Assembly: GCF_030732865.1 (NCBI RefSeq)
Contig: NZ_JASHKB010000004.1
Span: 62,001-126,000 of the forward strand
Direction of reading: 5' to 3'
Origin: Roseitalea sp. MMSF_3546
Lineage (GTDB): Bacteria > Pseudomonadota > Alphaproteobacteria > Rhizobiales > Rhizobiaceae
Length of the DNA stretch: 64,000 bases
Position numbers and translations under genes: made by a program. The notes beneath the pieces are model-generated. The model searched no databases. It worked only from the letters and a program-made list of their open reading frames with translations, and was not told the origin of the DNA. Shown piece after piece: positions 27,739 through 36,510 of the stretch (the first letter of the stretch is position 1; every line of letters starts with the position of its first letter).

Positions 27739-28965
27739 CTACCCGGTCTCGACGCGCGTCACCACCGTCGCATGGGCCTCGAGCGTCCTGTGCACCGGAC
27801 ACTTGTTGGCGATCTCCTCGAGCTTGTCGGCCAGTTCGGGCGGCACGTTGCCATCGACCGTGATCACCCGCTCGAAGCGGTCGATCTTGCCCTTGCCGTT
27901 CTTGGATTCCTCGGTGCAGTCGGCACAGTCCCTGGCATGCACCTTGGCATGGCTGACATCGACGGTCACCCGACCCAGGTCGAGCTTCTTGAACTGGGCA
28001 TAGATGCGCAGCGTCATCGACGTGCAGGCGCCGAGCGCCGCCGACAGGAAGTCATAGGGGCTGGGGCCGGTGTCCGTGCCGCCGGCCGAGGCGGGCTCGT
28101 CGGCGAAGAAGCGATGGCGGCCGGCCTGCACGGCGTTCTGGAACTTGCTGTCGCCGGTTTCGCTCACGCGCACATGCTCGATGGCATCGAACCCCTGCGG
28201 AGTATCGGTCGGCAGAAGGCGAGAGGCCCAGCCGGCGATCACCTGGGCGACGAATTCGGCATCGTCCGCCGAGGTCAGCAGATGATCGGCTTTGTCCAAT
28301 GAAACGAAGCTCTTGGGATGCTTCGCTGCCATGAAGATTCGGGTCGCGTTGTCGATGCCGACGGTCTCATCGAGCGGCGAATGCATGATCATGAGTGACG
28401 TGCGCAGCTTGCCGATCCTGTCTTCGAGGGAGGTCTGGCGGGCGGCCTCGACGAACTGCCGGCCGATGCGGAAGGTGCGTCCGGCGAGCGTCACCTCGCC
28501 CTCGCCCTCGCGCTCGATGGTCCCGATGTCGGCCTTGAAGCTCTCCAGCACATGCTCGGCATCGGCGGGCGCGCCGATCGTGACGACGCCGGCGACTTCC
28601 GGAATGTCGCCGGCGGCGGCGAGCACGGCCGTTCCGCCCAGCGAATGGCCGATCAGCAACATGGGCGCCTGCCCCGATTGGCGCATGTGGTCGGCGGCGG
28701 CGACGAGATCGGCAACGTTGGAGACAAAGGATGTGTTGGCGAACTCGCCCTCGGACGAGCCGAGCCCGGTGAAGTCGAAGCGCAGGACGGCAACGCCCAG
28801 CCGGGCCAGATTGGCAGCGATGCGCCGGGCGGCGATGATGTCCTTGGTGCAGGTGAAGCAATGGGCGAAAAGCGCATGGCCGCGCACCGGCCCGTCGGGC
28901 CGGTCGAAGCGGGCGGCAAGCATGTCGCCGGCGTGGGACGGAAAGGTGCGTTTTTCGACTGGCAT
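27739..28965 (-). CDS. Alpha/beta hydrolase fused to OsmC domain
   Basis: A 408-residue two-domain protein. The N-terminal part (about 1-255) is an alpha/beta hydrolase with nucleophile GHSLGG, acid in MHSPLDETVG and histidine in DKADHLL. The C-terminal part (about 270-408) is an OsmC-type peroxidase-like domain with DTGPSPYDFLSAALGACTSM (active cysteine) and the second cysteine in ANKCPVHRTL. An extra CADC pair (about 364-367) lies between them. OsmC proteins reduce organic hydroperoxides with a cysteine pair; how the hydrolase contributes is not known. The fusion is recurrent in proteobacteria. The ATG at 28965 follows AAGGGGGTCC. Confidence 0.88.
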   Translation of the reverse strand: MPVEKRTFPSHAGDMLAARFDRPDGPVRGHALFAHCFTCTKDIIAARRIAANLARLGVAVLRFDFTGLGSSEGEFANTSFVSNVADLVAAADHMRQSGQAPMLLIGHSLGGTAVLAAAGDIPEVAGVVTIGAPADAEHVLESFKADIGTIEREGEGEVTLAGRTFRIGRQFVEAARQTSLEDRIGKLRTSLMIMHSPLDETVGIDNATRIFMAAKHPKSFVSLDKADHLLTSADDAEFVAQVIAGWASRLLPTDTPQGFDAIEHVRVSETGDSKFQNAVQAGRHRFFADEPASAGGTDTGPSPYDFLSAALGACTSMTLRIYAQFKKLDLGRVTVDVSHAKVHARDCADCTEESKNGKGKIDRFERVITVDGNVPPELADKLEEIANKCPVHRTLEAHATVVTRVETG

Positions 28966-28993
28966 GATGGACCCCCTTGGTTCGGGGCCGTAC

Positions 28994-29467
28994 CTACGCC
29001 TGTCGCTCCTCACCTTCATCTAAAATCTTTGCGACGCGCGCCTGCTCGTCCTCCGTCAGCGCTTCGCCGAGCTGCGAACGGCTCTGGCGCCGGCTGAAGG
29101 CAAAGGCCGCCGTGCCGCCCAGGATCAGAATGATCGCCGGCGTCGCCCACAACAGCGCGTTGCGCGCCGAAAAGGCCGGGCGCAGCAGCACGAACTCGCC
29201 ATAGCGGTCGACGACATAGGCGACGACCTCCTCATTGCTGTCGCCGGCGACGAGCCGGTCGCGAACCAGCACGCGCAGGTCGCGCGCCAGTTCGGCGTCG
29301 GAATCGTCGATCGACTGGTTCTGGCAGACCATGCAGCGCAGGCCCGCCGAAATGTCGCGGGCGCGCTCCTCGAGGGCGGGATCGTCGAGGATCTCATCGG
29401 GATTGACGGCCATGGCCGGCATGGCCATCGCCGTCAACAGCACAAGCGCGGCAAGCCAGCGTGTCAT
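28994..29467 (-). CDS. ccmH: Cytochrome c maturation protein CcmH (CycL)
   Basis: A 157-residue membrane-anchored periplasmic thioredoxin-like protein that reduces the CXXC motif of apocytochrome c before heme attachment. A signal sequence (1-20) precedes the helical domain with the redox pair C45-M-V-C48 in LRCMVCQNQSIDDS; a C-terminal transmembrane helix (about 104-124) follows. The start overlaps the ccmF stop as ATGA (29464-29467). It is the last gene of the ccmI-E-F-H operon (cycHJKL order). Confidence 0.93.
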   Translation of the reverse strand: MTRWLAALVLLTAMAMPAMAVNPDEILDDPALEERARDISAGLRCMVCQNQSIDDSDAELARDLRVLVRDRLVAGDSNEEVVAYVVDRYGEFVLLRPAFSARNALLWATPAIILILGGTAAFAFSRRQSRSQLGEALTEDEQARVAKILDEGEERQA

Positions 29468-31473
29468 TCGGCGGGCTCCGGTGTGGCATTGGCCGCCAGC
29501 GGCTCGCGGCGGCGGCGGGCGGCCTGCGGCGCGCCGATGCGCAGACGGCGATCGGACAGGGAGATGCCGCCGGCGATCACCATCAGGATCGAGCCGTACC
29601 AGATCAGCGTAACCCAGGGCTTCCACCAGATGCGCACGACGATACCCTCGCCGCTCTCGGGCGGGTCGCCGAGCGCGACGTAATAGTGGCTGAACAGGCC
29701 GACGGACTGGATGCCCGCCTCGGTCGTCGGCATGCGGCTGGCGACATAGATGCGCTTTTCGGGCTCGACGGTGCCGATGAGGCGGCCGTCGCGGGTGATG
29801 GTGAAGATGCCCCGGTCGTAGGTGTAGTTCGGCCCCTTGCCCGGCGTCAACTCGTTGAACGCGACGTCGTAACCGGCAAAGGACGTCGTTTCGCCCGGCG
29901 TCATGCGCAGCACCGTCTCGTCCTCGAAGGTGGTCACGCCGACAATGCCGAGCACCGTCACGCCCAGCCCCGCATGGGCGAGCGCGGTGCCCCAGTTGGC
30001 GCGTGGCAGGCCCTTCAGCCGCGCCCAGCCCTTGGCAAGGCCGTTCTTGGCGAAGCCGGCCTTCTGCCACAGATCGGCGAACGAGCCGATCAGCAGCCAG
30101 AAGGCGACGAAATAGGCGAATGCGGACAGGACCGGCGCGTCGTAAAGGACGAAGGCCATGACGAGCGCGGCGACGAGCGCCAGCGCGGCGGCCAGCCAAA
30201 GCCGCTCGGCGGCGGCGTAGAGGTTGCCGCGCTTCCAGGCAAGCAGCGGGCCGAAGGGCACGGCCATCAGCAGCGGGATCATCAGCGGGATGAATGTGTA
30301 GTTGAAATAGGGCGCGCCGACCGAGATCTTCTCGCCGCTGACCGCCTCGACAAGCAGCGGATAGAGCGTGCCGACCAGCACCGTCGCGGTGGCCGTCGTC
30401 AGGAACAGATTGTTGAGGACGAGCGCGCCCTCGCGCGAGACGGGGTGGAACATGCCGCCATTGCGCAAGGTGCCGGCGCGGAGGGCGAACAGGATCAGCG
30501 AGCCGCCGATGAACACGACCAGGATCAACAGGATGAACAGCCCGCGCTGGGGATCGGTGGCAAAAGAATGCACCGAGGTCAGAACGCCAGAGCGCACGAG
30601 GAAGGTGCCCAGAAGCGAGAACGAGAAGGCCAGGATCGCCAGAAGGATCGTCCAGACCTTCATGGCCTCGCGCTTTTCCATCACCAGGGCGGAATGCAAA
30701 AGCGCCGTGCCGATCAGCCACGGCATGAAGGAGGCGTTCTCGACGGGGTCCCAGAACCACCAGCCGCCCCAGCCCAGTTCGTAATAGGCCCAGTAGGAGC
30801 CCATCGCGATGCCGGCGGTCAGGAACAGCCAGGAAACCAGCGTCCAGGGCCGCACCCAGCGCGCCCAGGCGGCATCGATGCGCCCCTCGATCAGCGCGGC
30901 CACGGCAAAGGCGAAGCAGATCGAAAAGCCGACATAGCCCAGATAGAGAAGCGGCGGATGGATGGCCAGGCCGATGTCCTGCAGGATCGGGTTGAGGTCG
31001 CGCCCTTCCATCGGCGCGGGCGACATGCGCTCGAAGGGGTTCGAGGTGAGCAGGATGAAAAGGGCGAAGGCGACCGTCACCGAGCCCTGCACGGAAAGCA
31101 CCGCCGCCTTGAGCCGCGAGGGCAGATTGGCGCCGAAGAAGGCGACCAGCGCGCCGAACAGGGCCAGCGTGAGGATCCACAGCAGCATCGAGCCTTCGTG
31201 ATTGCCCCACACGCCGGTGAACTTGAAGATCAGCGGCTTGTCGGAAAACGAATTGGCCCAGACGTTGCGCACCGAGAAGTCGGAGGTGACATAGGCCCAG
31301 GTGAGCGCGGCGAAGGACACCGAGACGGCAAGGAAGGTGGCGATGGTCAGCGGCGGGGCGACGGCGATCATGCGCGCATCGCGCATGCGCAGGCCGATCA
31401 TCGGCACGACCATCTGCGCAAGCGACAGCGCCAGCCCGAGAACCAGCGCGTAGTGACCCAGTTCAACGATCAT
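29464..31473 (-). CDS. ccmF: Heme lyase subunit CcmF (CycK)
   Basis: A 669-residue polytopic inner-membrane protein with about fourteen helices, the core of the heme ligation complex that moves heme from CcmE to apocytochrome. The tryptophan-rich WWD region is present (ELGWGGWWFWDPVENAS), together with histidines such as VWGNHEGSMLLW and HPPLLYLGYVG that coordinate heme in the family. It overlaps ccmH downstream and is separated from ccmE by 136 bases that carry a palindromic repeat. Confidence 0.95.
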   Translation of the reverse strand: MIVELGHYALVLGLALSLAQMVVPMIGLRMRDARMIAVAPPLTIATFLAVSVSFAALTWAYVTSDFSVRNVWANSFSDKPLIFKFTGVWGNHEGSMLLWILTLALFGALVAFFGANLPSRLKAAVLSVQGSVTVAFALFILLTSNPFERMSPAPMEGRDLNPILQDIGLAIHPPLLYLGYVGFSICFAFAVAALIEGRIDAAWARWVRPWTLVSWLFLTAGIAMGSYWAYYELGWGGWWFWDPVENASFMPWLIGTALLHSALVMEKREAMKVWTILLAILAFSFSLLGTFLVRSGVLTSVHSFATDPQRGLFILLILVVFIGGSLILFALRAGTLRNGGMFHPVSREGALVLNNLFLTTATATVLVGTLYPLLVEAVSGEKISVGAPYFNYTFIPLMIPLLMAVPFGPLLAWKRGNLYAAAERLWLAAALALVAALVMAFVLYDAPVLSAFAYFVAFWLLIGSFADLWQKAGFAKNGLAKGWARLKGLPRANWGTALAHAGLGVTVLGIVGVTTFEDETVLRMTPGETTSFAGYDVAFNELTPGKGPNYTYDRGIFTITRDGRLIGTVEPEKRIYVASRMPTTEAGIQSVGLFSHYYVALGDPPESGEGIVVRIWWKPWVTLIWYGSILMVIAGGISLSDRRLRIGAPQAARRRREPLAANATPEPAE

Positions 31474-31530
31474 TGCCGGTGCTCCTGATTGGGCGCGATA
31501 GCGATACTCCGGTCAATGGCTGCTGCCCCC

Positions 31531-31579
31531 TGTGCACCCTTGAGGGGGAGATGTCCCGAAGGGACAGAGGGGGTGTGCG
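31531..31579. repeat. Intergenic palindromic repeat within the ccm operon
   Basis: The 136-base gap between ccmF and ccmE holds a compound palindrome: a perfect core TGTCCC-GAA-GGGACA (31552-31566) flanked by CACCCTTGAGGGGGAGA on one side and GAGGGGGTGTG on the other. Similar short mobile palindromes are widespread between rhizobial genes (recognised from memory). It may separate transcription or stabilise mRNA. Confidence 0.6.
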
Positions 31580-31609
31580 AAGGCCGGAAATCATGCTCGA
31601 TCCTGCCGC

Positions 31610-32086
31610 CTAGTAGCCATCGCCCGCCGAAGCACCCTCGCCCGGCAGCCCGCCCTTCCAGACCCCCTGCTCCTTGAGCGCTTCGGCAACCTCGCGCGGC
31701 ATGTAGGTCTCGTCGTGCTTTGCCAGAACGGTATCGGCGTAGAACGTGCCGTCGGGCTGCAAGCTTCCCTCGGCCACGATGCCCTGCCCCTCGCGGAACA
31801 GGTCGGGCAGAATGCCGCCGTAGCGAACGGTCACGGCGTGGTTGGCATCCTCGATGGCAAATTCGACGCGCGCATCGTCGAGCGTTTCGACCGATCCCAT
31901 GACGACGAGCCCGCCGAGCCGCAGCCGGCCCTCGTTTTGCGCCGCGGCGGCCGGAGTGACCAGATCGGTGGGGGTGCGGAAGAAGGTGACCTGCTCGCTC
32001 AGCCCGGTCAGAACCAGCGCCACGGCCGCGCCGAGCACGCCCAGTGCCGAGAAGATGACGGCAAAACGCTTCTGCTTGCGGGTCAT
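31610..32086 (-). CDS. ccmE: Heme chaperone CcmE (CycJ)
   Basis: A 158-residue periplasmic heme chaperone held by an N-terminal membrane anchor (about 7-28). The OB-fold core contains RLGGLVVMGSVE and VRYGGILPDLFREGQGIVAEG; the covalent heme site is His124 with Tyr128 in LAKHDETYMP. The C-terminal tail is glycine-rich and disordered. The start overlaps the ccmI stop as ATGA (32083-32086). Confidence 0.95.
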   Translation of the reverse strand: MTRKQKRFAVIFSALGVLGAAVALVLTGLSEQVTFFRTPTDLVTPAAAAQNEGRLRLGGLVVMGSVETLDDARVEFAIEDANHAVTVRYGGILPDLFREGQGIVAEGSLQPDGTFYADTVLAKHDETYMPREVAEALKEQGVWKGGLPGEGASAGDGY

Positions 32087-33282
32087 TGCCAGAACTCCTC
32101 TACATCGAGCCCCAATCCGCTGGTGAATTCGGCCAGACTGTCCAGAGCCTCGGGACGGTCCTTGTAGACGTCGTGCGCCCGTTCTAGTGCGTCGCGAAGC
32201 CCGTCTTCTTGATCAAGAACAATCCGGGCACGAATGAGGCGCTTCCAGCCCTCCAGATCGTCGGGCTGGGCGCGCAGGCGCTCGTCGAGCGAGGCGACCA
32301 TGGTCTCGATCACCGCGCCCTGCTCTTGGGCATCGAGCTCCTGCATCTGCTCGACCGTCTGCCGGTCGAGCTGGGGCGGACGGCCCTGTTCGGCCAGGGC
32401 CGGCGCGGTTTCCTCGAGCCTGGCGAGCTGCTGGCTGGCGACCATGCGCCAGGCCGGGGCGGCCTGCTCGTCCTCGGCCAGCGCCGACCAGTGCCCGCGC
32501 GCGCCATCGTAGCGGCCAAGCTGGACGTCGGCGAGGCCGGCGAAGAAGCGGGCGCGGGGCTCGCCGGGTTCGGCGGCGAGCGCGCGCTCGAACAAGCGAT
32601 AGGCCTCGGCGGTCACCATGCCCCCCGATGCCGTGACCAGCACCTCGCCGAGACCGGACAGCCGGGCCGGCGATTCGCCCATCAGCCGGATGGCGTTGCG
32701 ATAGGCCGTCTCGGACTTGCCGACCTCGCCGAGCCGGAAATAGACCGGGGCGAGAACGTCCCAGCCCGCCCCGTCATCGGGATTGTCGCGCAGGTGATCC
32801 TCGGCGCGCACGACCAGCGCGCGCAGGCGATCCTGCGTTTCGGCACTGGCCAGTTCGGCGTCCTCGATCGCCTGCAAGCGGGCGGCCAGCGGCTGGGAGG
32901 GATAATCGGGCGAGCCGAGCCCGGTATACACGATCAGGCTGAGCCCGGGCACGAAGACGAGCGCGAAAAGGGCGAGCATGGCGCGACCACCCCGTTTGCG
33001 CGCCGAATCGCCGGGCGCGGCGCCCGAGGCCTTCATGCGATCCTCGACGGCAAGGATGCGGCGGGCGACCTCGTTGCGTGCCTGGGCCGCCTCGGTCTTC
33101 GAGATGGCGCCCCTTGCCTCTTCGGCGTCGACCTCCTGCAGCTGGTGGCGATAGACCGCGATGTCGTGCTCGTGATCTTCCCGGCGATCACCCGCTTCGT
33201 CCTGGCGCGCGGCGAAAAGCGGGCGGAACCCGATCAGAACCGTGGCGAGCGTGAGCGCTGCAACTGTCAGCCAGAAGACCAT
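32083..33282 (-). CDS. ccmI: Cytochrome c biogenesis protein CcmI (CycH)
   Basis: A 399-residue inner-membrane protein that presents apocytochrome c to the heme lyase. Two helices (about 1-20 and 98-118) enclose a cytoplasmic loop with the family segment YRHQLQEVDAEEARGAIS. The periplasmic part holds TPR-like repeats (about 150-310) such as GWDVLAPVYFRLGEVGKSETAYRNA cut across about 170-195. I use the ATG at 33282 rather than the TTG six bases upstream. It is the first gene of the operon; ccmABCDG are not in the window, as expected for the separate cycHJKL locus. Confidence 0.92.
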   Translation of the reverse strand: MVFWLTVAALTLATVLIGFRPLFAARQDEAGDRREDHEHDIAVYRHQLQEVDAEEARGAISKTEAAQARNEVARRILAVEDRMKASGAAPGDSARKRGGRAMLALFALVFVPGLSLIVYTGLGSPDYPSQPLAARLQAIEDAELASAETQDRLRALVVRAEDHLRDNPDDGAGWDVLAPVYFRLGEVGKSETAYRNAIRLMGESPARLSGLGEVLVTASGGMVTAEAYRLFERALAAEPGEPRARFFAGLADVQLGRYDGARGHWSALAEDEQAAPAWRMVASQQLARLEETAPALAEQGRPPQLDRQTVEQMQELDAQEQGAVIETMVASLDERLRAQPDDLEGWKRLIRARIVLDQEDGLRDALERAHDVYKDRPEALDSLAEFTSGLGLDVEEFWQ

Positions 33283-33371
33283 GGACAATCAGATATCCCC
33301 AGACCACGGCATTTCCAAGACGCAACGGATGCGACAAAGGGGCAAGCCCGCCATCGCCGCATCCGCCGACC

Positions 33372-33809
33372 CTAGGACAGCAGCGCCCAGCTACCGTCCG
33401 CATTGCGACAGGCGGTGCCGCGCTCGACGACCTCCTCGGTGCCGGCGGTGATCGTGTGCGTGAACTGCCGGCAGTCCTGCGAGCCGACGCGATAGGGCTG
33501 GGAGGGCACCACCTGCCCGGCCACGCGGCCGCCCTGGCCTTGCCAGGAGGCGATGTCCCCGGGCGCGGTGTACTCGAGCGCCCGATATTCGGTCTGCAGA
33601 GCCTGCAAACGCGCGGCGTCGTCCATGCCCAGTTCCGCCATGCGGCCGACGAGACCGCCCTGGAGCGGGGCGAGGATGCCGGCCATTTCCGGAGCGGGCC
33701 GGGTCGGCGCCAGCGGACTTGGCGCGACCGACATGGCGTCGCCGGCCACGCAGCCGCCAAGGGCGAGCGCGGCAAGGGCGGTGACAAGGGAAGAGACGAT
33801 CGCTTTCAT
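33372..33809 (-). CDS. Surface-antigen-type lipoprotein
   Basis: A 145-residue predicted lipoprotein. The signal peptide (1-18) ends in a lipobox ALGGC, so Cys19 would be lipidated. The C-terminal 40 residues (DCRQFTHTITAGTEEVVERG, then TACRNADGSWALL) match the common rickettsial/rhizobial surface-antigen domain (RT0821/Lpp0805-like) found in outer-membrane lipoproteins; the two cysteines there may form a disulfide. Its exact role is unknown. It lies 89 bases ahead of ccmI on the same strand and 93 after the kinase gene. Confidence 0.75.
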   Translation of the reverse strand: MKAIVSSLVTALAALALGGCVAGDAMSVAPSPLAPTRPAPEMAGILAPLQGGLVGRMAELGMDDAARLQALQTEYRALEYTAPGDIASWQGQGGRVAGQVVPSQPYRVGSQDCRQFTHTITAGTEEVVERGTACRNADGSWALLS

Positions 33810-33902
33810 GGTCCCGGCCGTATGAACGTTGCGTTTGTAGGAGGCCAAACTTGTGGCAGCAATAGGGAGTTGCAGCGGCCCGGTCACATTTTGGACAGAA
33901 CG

Positions 33903-35267
33903 TCAGCTCGGGGCGCGGGCGCGCGGAAGGGTGAGCGTGACCTTCAGCCCGCCATGCGCGCTGCGGTCGAGCGCGATATCGCCCCTGTAGGCCCGCACGG
34001 TCTCCACGACGATCGACAGGCCGAGCCCGCTTCCGGGCTTCGTTTCATCGAGCCTTTGGCCTCGGCGCAGGGCGGTCGCACGCTGTTCGGCCGAAATGCC
34101 CGGACCGTCATCGGACACGCTGACCTCGAACATGTGCGCGTCCTCGAGCGGTGCGATGGCGATGTCGATGTGGCCATCGCCCCATTTGGCGGCGTTTTCG
34201 AGCAGGTTGCCGCATATCTCCTCGAAATCCTCGCGCTCGCCGGCAAAGGCGATCGGCGTGGCCGGCAGGTGGGCGACGATCGTCTTTTCGGGATTGAGCT
34301 TTTCCATGACGCGCACCAGCTTCCGCACAGCTTCACTCGTATCGGTGCGAAAGGCGGTGCCGCCGGCCTGGGCCGCGATGCGCGCGCGGTGCAGATAGTG
34401 CTCGACCTGATCCTTCATCGATCGAGCCTGCTCGCCGACCAGATGCGGGTCGACCGGCGCGCCGCGCGCCGCCTCGTTCTGCAGCACCGAGATCGGCGTC
34501 TTGAGCGAATGGGCCAGATTGCCGACCTGCGTGCGGGCGCGCTCGACGATGCGGCGGTTGTTGTCGATGAGCGTGTTCATCTCGTCGACCATGGGCTGGA
34601 TCTCGTCGGGATAGCGGTCAGAAAGGGCGTGCTCGTCGCCGGCCTGGATGGCGCGCAGGGCGCTGCGCACGCGGTTCAGCGGGCGCATGCCGACCACGAT
34701 GATCACGCCGTTGAGCGCGATTACGCCGACACCGAAGACAAACAGGATCAGCGCCAGGTTCTGGGCGAGCGCGGCGATGGCCGCGTCGAACTCGCTCTGA
34801 TTGCCGGCAAGCTGGAACAGGCCGATCCGCCCTTCGCCCAGATCGATCTCGGTCTCGACGACGCGCAGCAGATTGCCGGCCGGACCCATCGTCTCGAAGA
34901 CGCGCCGGAACCGGTCGTCATAGGGCACTTCCGACAGCGGCGGGGTTTGCAGCGTGGCTTCGCCAAGGGAGGGCGACCGGCGTTCGCCGGCCGGTCCGCC
35001 GTCGATCAGCGACACGCGCCAGTACCAGCCCGAGCCGGCCTCCAGAAAGGCCGTGTCACCGAGGTTGGGCACGCCGGTCAGCGCGCCCTCCCCGGACACG
35101 CCTATCGCCGCGATGAGGTTGAAGAGCTGGGCCTGTTGCAGGTCGGCAAAGCCGGCCTGGGCATTGGCCCGATACTGTCCGATCAGCAGCCAGCCCAGAA
35201 GCGCAACGGCGAGCACCGTCCAGATCGTGGACAGGACGACGACGCGAGTGCGCAGCGAGCCGGTCAC
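33903..35267 (-). CDS. feuQ: Sensor histidine kinase, FeuQ/PhoQ-like
   Basis: A 454-residue membrane kinase with helices at about 10-30 and 170-194 around a periplasmic sensor domain of about 135 residues. HAMP-like (195-245), His253 in NLAHSLKTPISVLQNEA, N box (LLENAAKWGDG), G1 (SDDGPGISAEQ) and G2 (GSGLGLSIVVETV) are intact; the AHSLKTPISVL form is typical of PhoQ/FeuQ kinases. In S. meliloti FeuQ senses an osmotic/envelope signal and is held in check by periplasmic FeuN. The name is an inference from the core and neighbours. GTG start, 13 bases after the regulator gene. Confidence 0.75.
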   Translation of the reverse strand: MTGSLRTRVVVLSTIWTVLAVALLGWLLIGQYRANAQAGFADLQQAQLFNLIAAIGVSGEGALTGVPNLGDTAFLEAGSGWYWRVSLIDGGPAGERRSPSLGEATLQTPPLSEVPYDDRFRRVFETMGPAGNLLRVVETEIDLGEGRIGLFQLAGNQSEFDAAIAALAQNLALILFVFGVGVIALNGVIIVVGMRPLNRVRSALRAIQAGDEHALSDRYPDEIQPMVDEMNTLIDNNRRIVERARTQVGNLAHSLKTPISVLQNEAARGAPVDPHLVGEQARSMKDQVEHYLHRARIAAQAGGTAFRTDTSEAVRKLVRVMEKLNPEKTIVAHLPATPIAFAGEREDFEEICGNLLENAAKWGDGHIDIAIAPLEDAHMFEVSVSDDGPGISAEQRATALRRGQRLDETKPGSGLGLSIVVETVRAYRGDIALDRSAHGGLKVTLTLPRARAPS

Positions 35268-35280
35268 AAGGCGCGCGCGG

Positions 35281-35970
35281 TCACGAGCCGGCTTCGGCCC
35301 GGGTTTCGCTGTCCGGATCGCGCAGGCGGTAACCGAGCCCGCGAATGGTCTCGATCAGGTCGCAGCCGAGCTTGCGGCGCAACCGGCCGACGAACACCTC
35401 GACCGTGTTGGAATCGCGGTCGAAATCCTGATCGTAGAGATGCTCGGTCAGTTCGGTGCGCGAGACCACCTCGGACTGATGGTGAACGAGATAGGACAGC
35501 AGCCGGAATTCGTGGCTGGTCAGCTTCAGCGTCTTGCCATCGACCATCGCCTTGGAGGTGCGCGTGTCGACGACGAGCGGGCCGCAGGTGATCTCGGATG
35601 TCGCATGGCCGGAGGCGCGGCGGATCAGCGCCCGCACCCGGGCCAGCACCTCCTCGACATGGAAGGGCTTGGCGACATAGTCGTCGGCGCCCGCGTCGAT
35701 GCCGGCCACCTTGTCGTTCCAGCGGTCGCGGGCGGTCAGGATCAGGACCGGCATGGCGCGGCCGTCCTCGCGCCAGCGCTGCAGGACCGAGATGCCGTCC
35801 ATCAGCGGCAGGCCGATATCGAGGATCACGCAGTCATAGGGCTCGGTGTCGCCCAGGAAGTGGCCTTCCTCGCCATCGGGGGCCGTGTCCACCACATAGC
35901 CGGCCTCCTCCAGGCTCTCCTTGAGCTGCCGGTTCAGGTCAACGTCGTCTTCGACAACAAGAATGCGCAT
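35281..35970 (-). CDS. feuP: Response regulator, FeuP/PhoP-like
   Basis: A 229-residue OmpR-family regulator. Receiver domain (1-118): EDD (7-9), Asp51 in VILDIGLPLMDG, Thr in ILTARDRWNDK and Lys in YVAKPFHVEE; the RDRWNDKVAGIDAGADDY stretch is typical of PhoP/FeuP. The winged helix (about 130-225) ends with DSNTVEVFVGRLRRK and ETIRGLGYRL. It is the first gene of the pair with its kinase; a small secreted protein gene lies 82 bases upstream on the same strand, the position feuN has in rhizobia. Confidence 0.8.
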   Translation of the reverse strand: MRILVVEDDVDLNRQLKESLEEAGYVVDTAPDGEEGHFLGDTEPYDCVILDIGLPLMDGISVLQRWREDGRAMPVLILTARDRWNDKVAGIDAGADDYVAKPFHVEEVLARVRALIRRASGHATSEITCGPLVVDTRTSKAMVDGKTLKLTSHEFRLLSYLVHHQSEVVSRTELTEHLYDQDFDRDSNTVEVFVGRLRRKLGCDLIETIRGLGYRLRDPDSETRAEAGS

Positions 35971-36052
35971 AGGGTCCGTCTCTCAATCACAATCCCATCG
36001 CCTTCGATCATAGGATTGCGAGGCCTCTATGCTGTGCTTTTTGTCACGCCTG

Positions 36053-36427
36053 TCACCGCGGGACAACCACGACCTCGCGGCGGGGCCGTTCACCCGAGCC
36101 GCCCTGGACGAGCAGCACGATGCGACAGACGGCGCGGCCGCCCTCCTGCGCCAATTCCGCGCCGACCAGCGTGGCGCCGCGCTGCACGGCCAGCGCCTCG
36201 CCCCTGGCAAAGCACGTGTCGGAGGCCAATTCGAGGCCGCCCGCGCCGTCGGCCCCATTCGAAACCGCCGCACCGGCCGGCACTGCCGCGGGCGCGGAAA
36301 CCGAAGCCTGGGGCGTCGCCGGCAGCAGGGGCTGGGCCGAAACGGCCGTCGTCGCCGCAAATGCGGGGCCGGCGACTGCCAGCATGCCGATCATCGCGGC
36401 GGTCAGGAAAGCGCGTTTGTTCATCAT
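36053..36427 (-). CDS. Small secreted protein at the FeuN position
   Basis: A 124-residue protein with a signal peptide (1-24, cleavage near PAFAATT), an alanine/proline-rich segment (25-64) and a compact C-terminal domain (about 65-124) with two cysteines (DTCFARG, AVCRIVLLV) that could pair. The C-terminal SGERPRREVVVVPR resembles the end of PepSY-like domains, but I cannot assign a family firmly. Its place just upstream of the FeuPQ-like pair suggests a periplasmic modulator such as FeuN. Start: ATG at 36427 after GGGAAGG; a second ATG follows directly. Confidence 0.6.
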   Translation of the reverse strand: MMNKRAFLTAAMIGMLAVAGPAFAATTAVSAQPLLPATPQASVSAPAAVPAGAAVSNGADGAGGLELASDTCFARGEALAVQRGATLVGAELAQEGGRAVCRIVLLVQGGSGERPRREVVVVPR

Positions 36428-36468
36428 GGCCTTCCCTATAGACAGGTGGACCTGAATACAAACTGAAT

Positions 36469-36501
36469 GGCGCGGCGCACCGGCGACGGCCCGCGCCGCG
36501 C
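36469..36501 (-). terminator. Hairpin after the holin-like gene; probable GTA operon terminator
   Basis: GGCGCGGCGC (36469-36478) and GCGCCGCGCC (36492-36501) form a perfect 10-bp stem with a 13-base loop, ten bases past the stop of the holin-like gene. Downstream on the minus strand the sequence turns AT-rich (CATTCAGTTTGTATTCAGG). Confidence 0.6.
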
Positions 36502-36510
36502 CCGCGCCGA

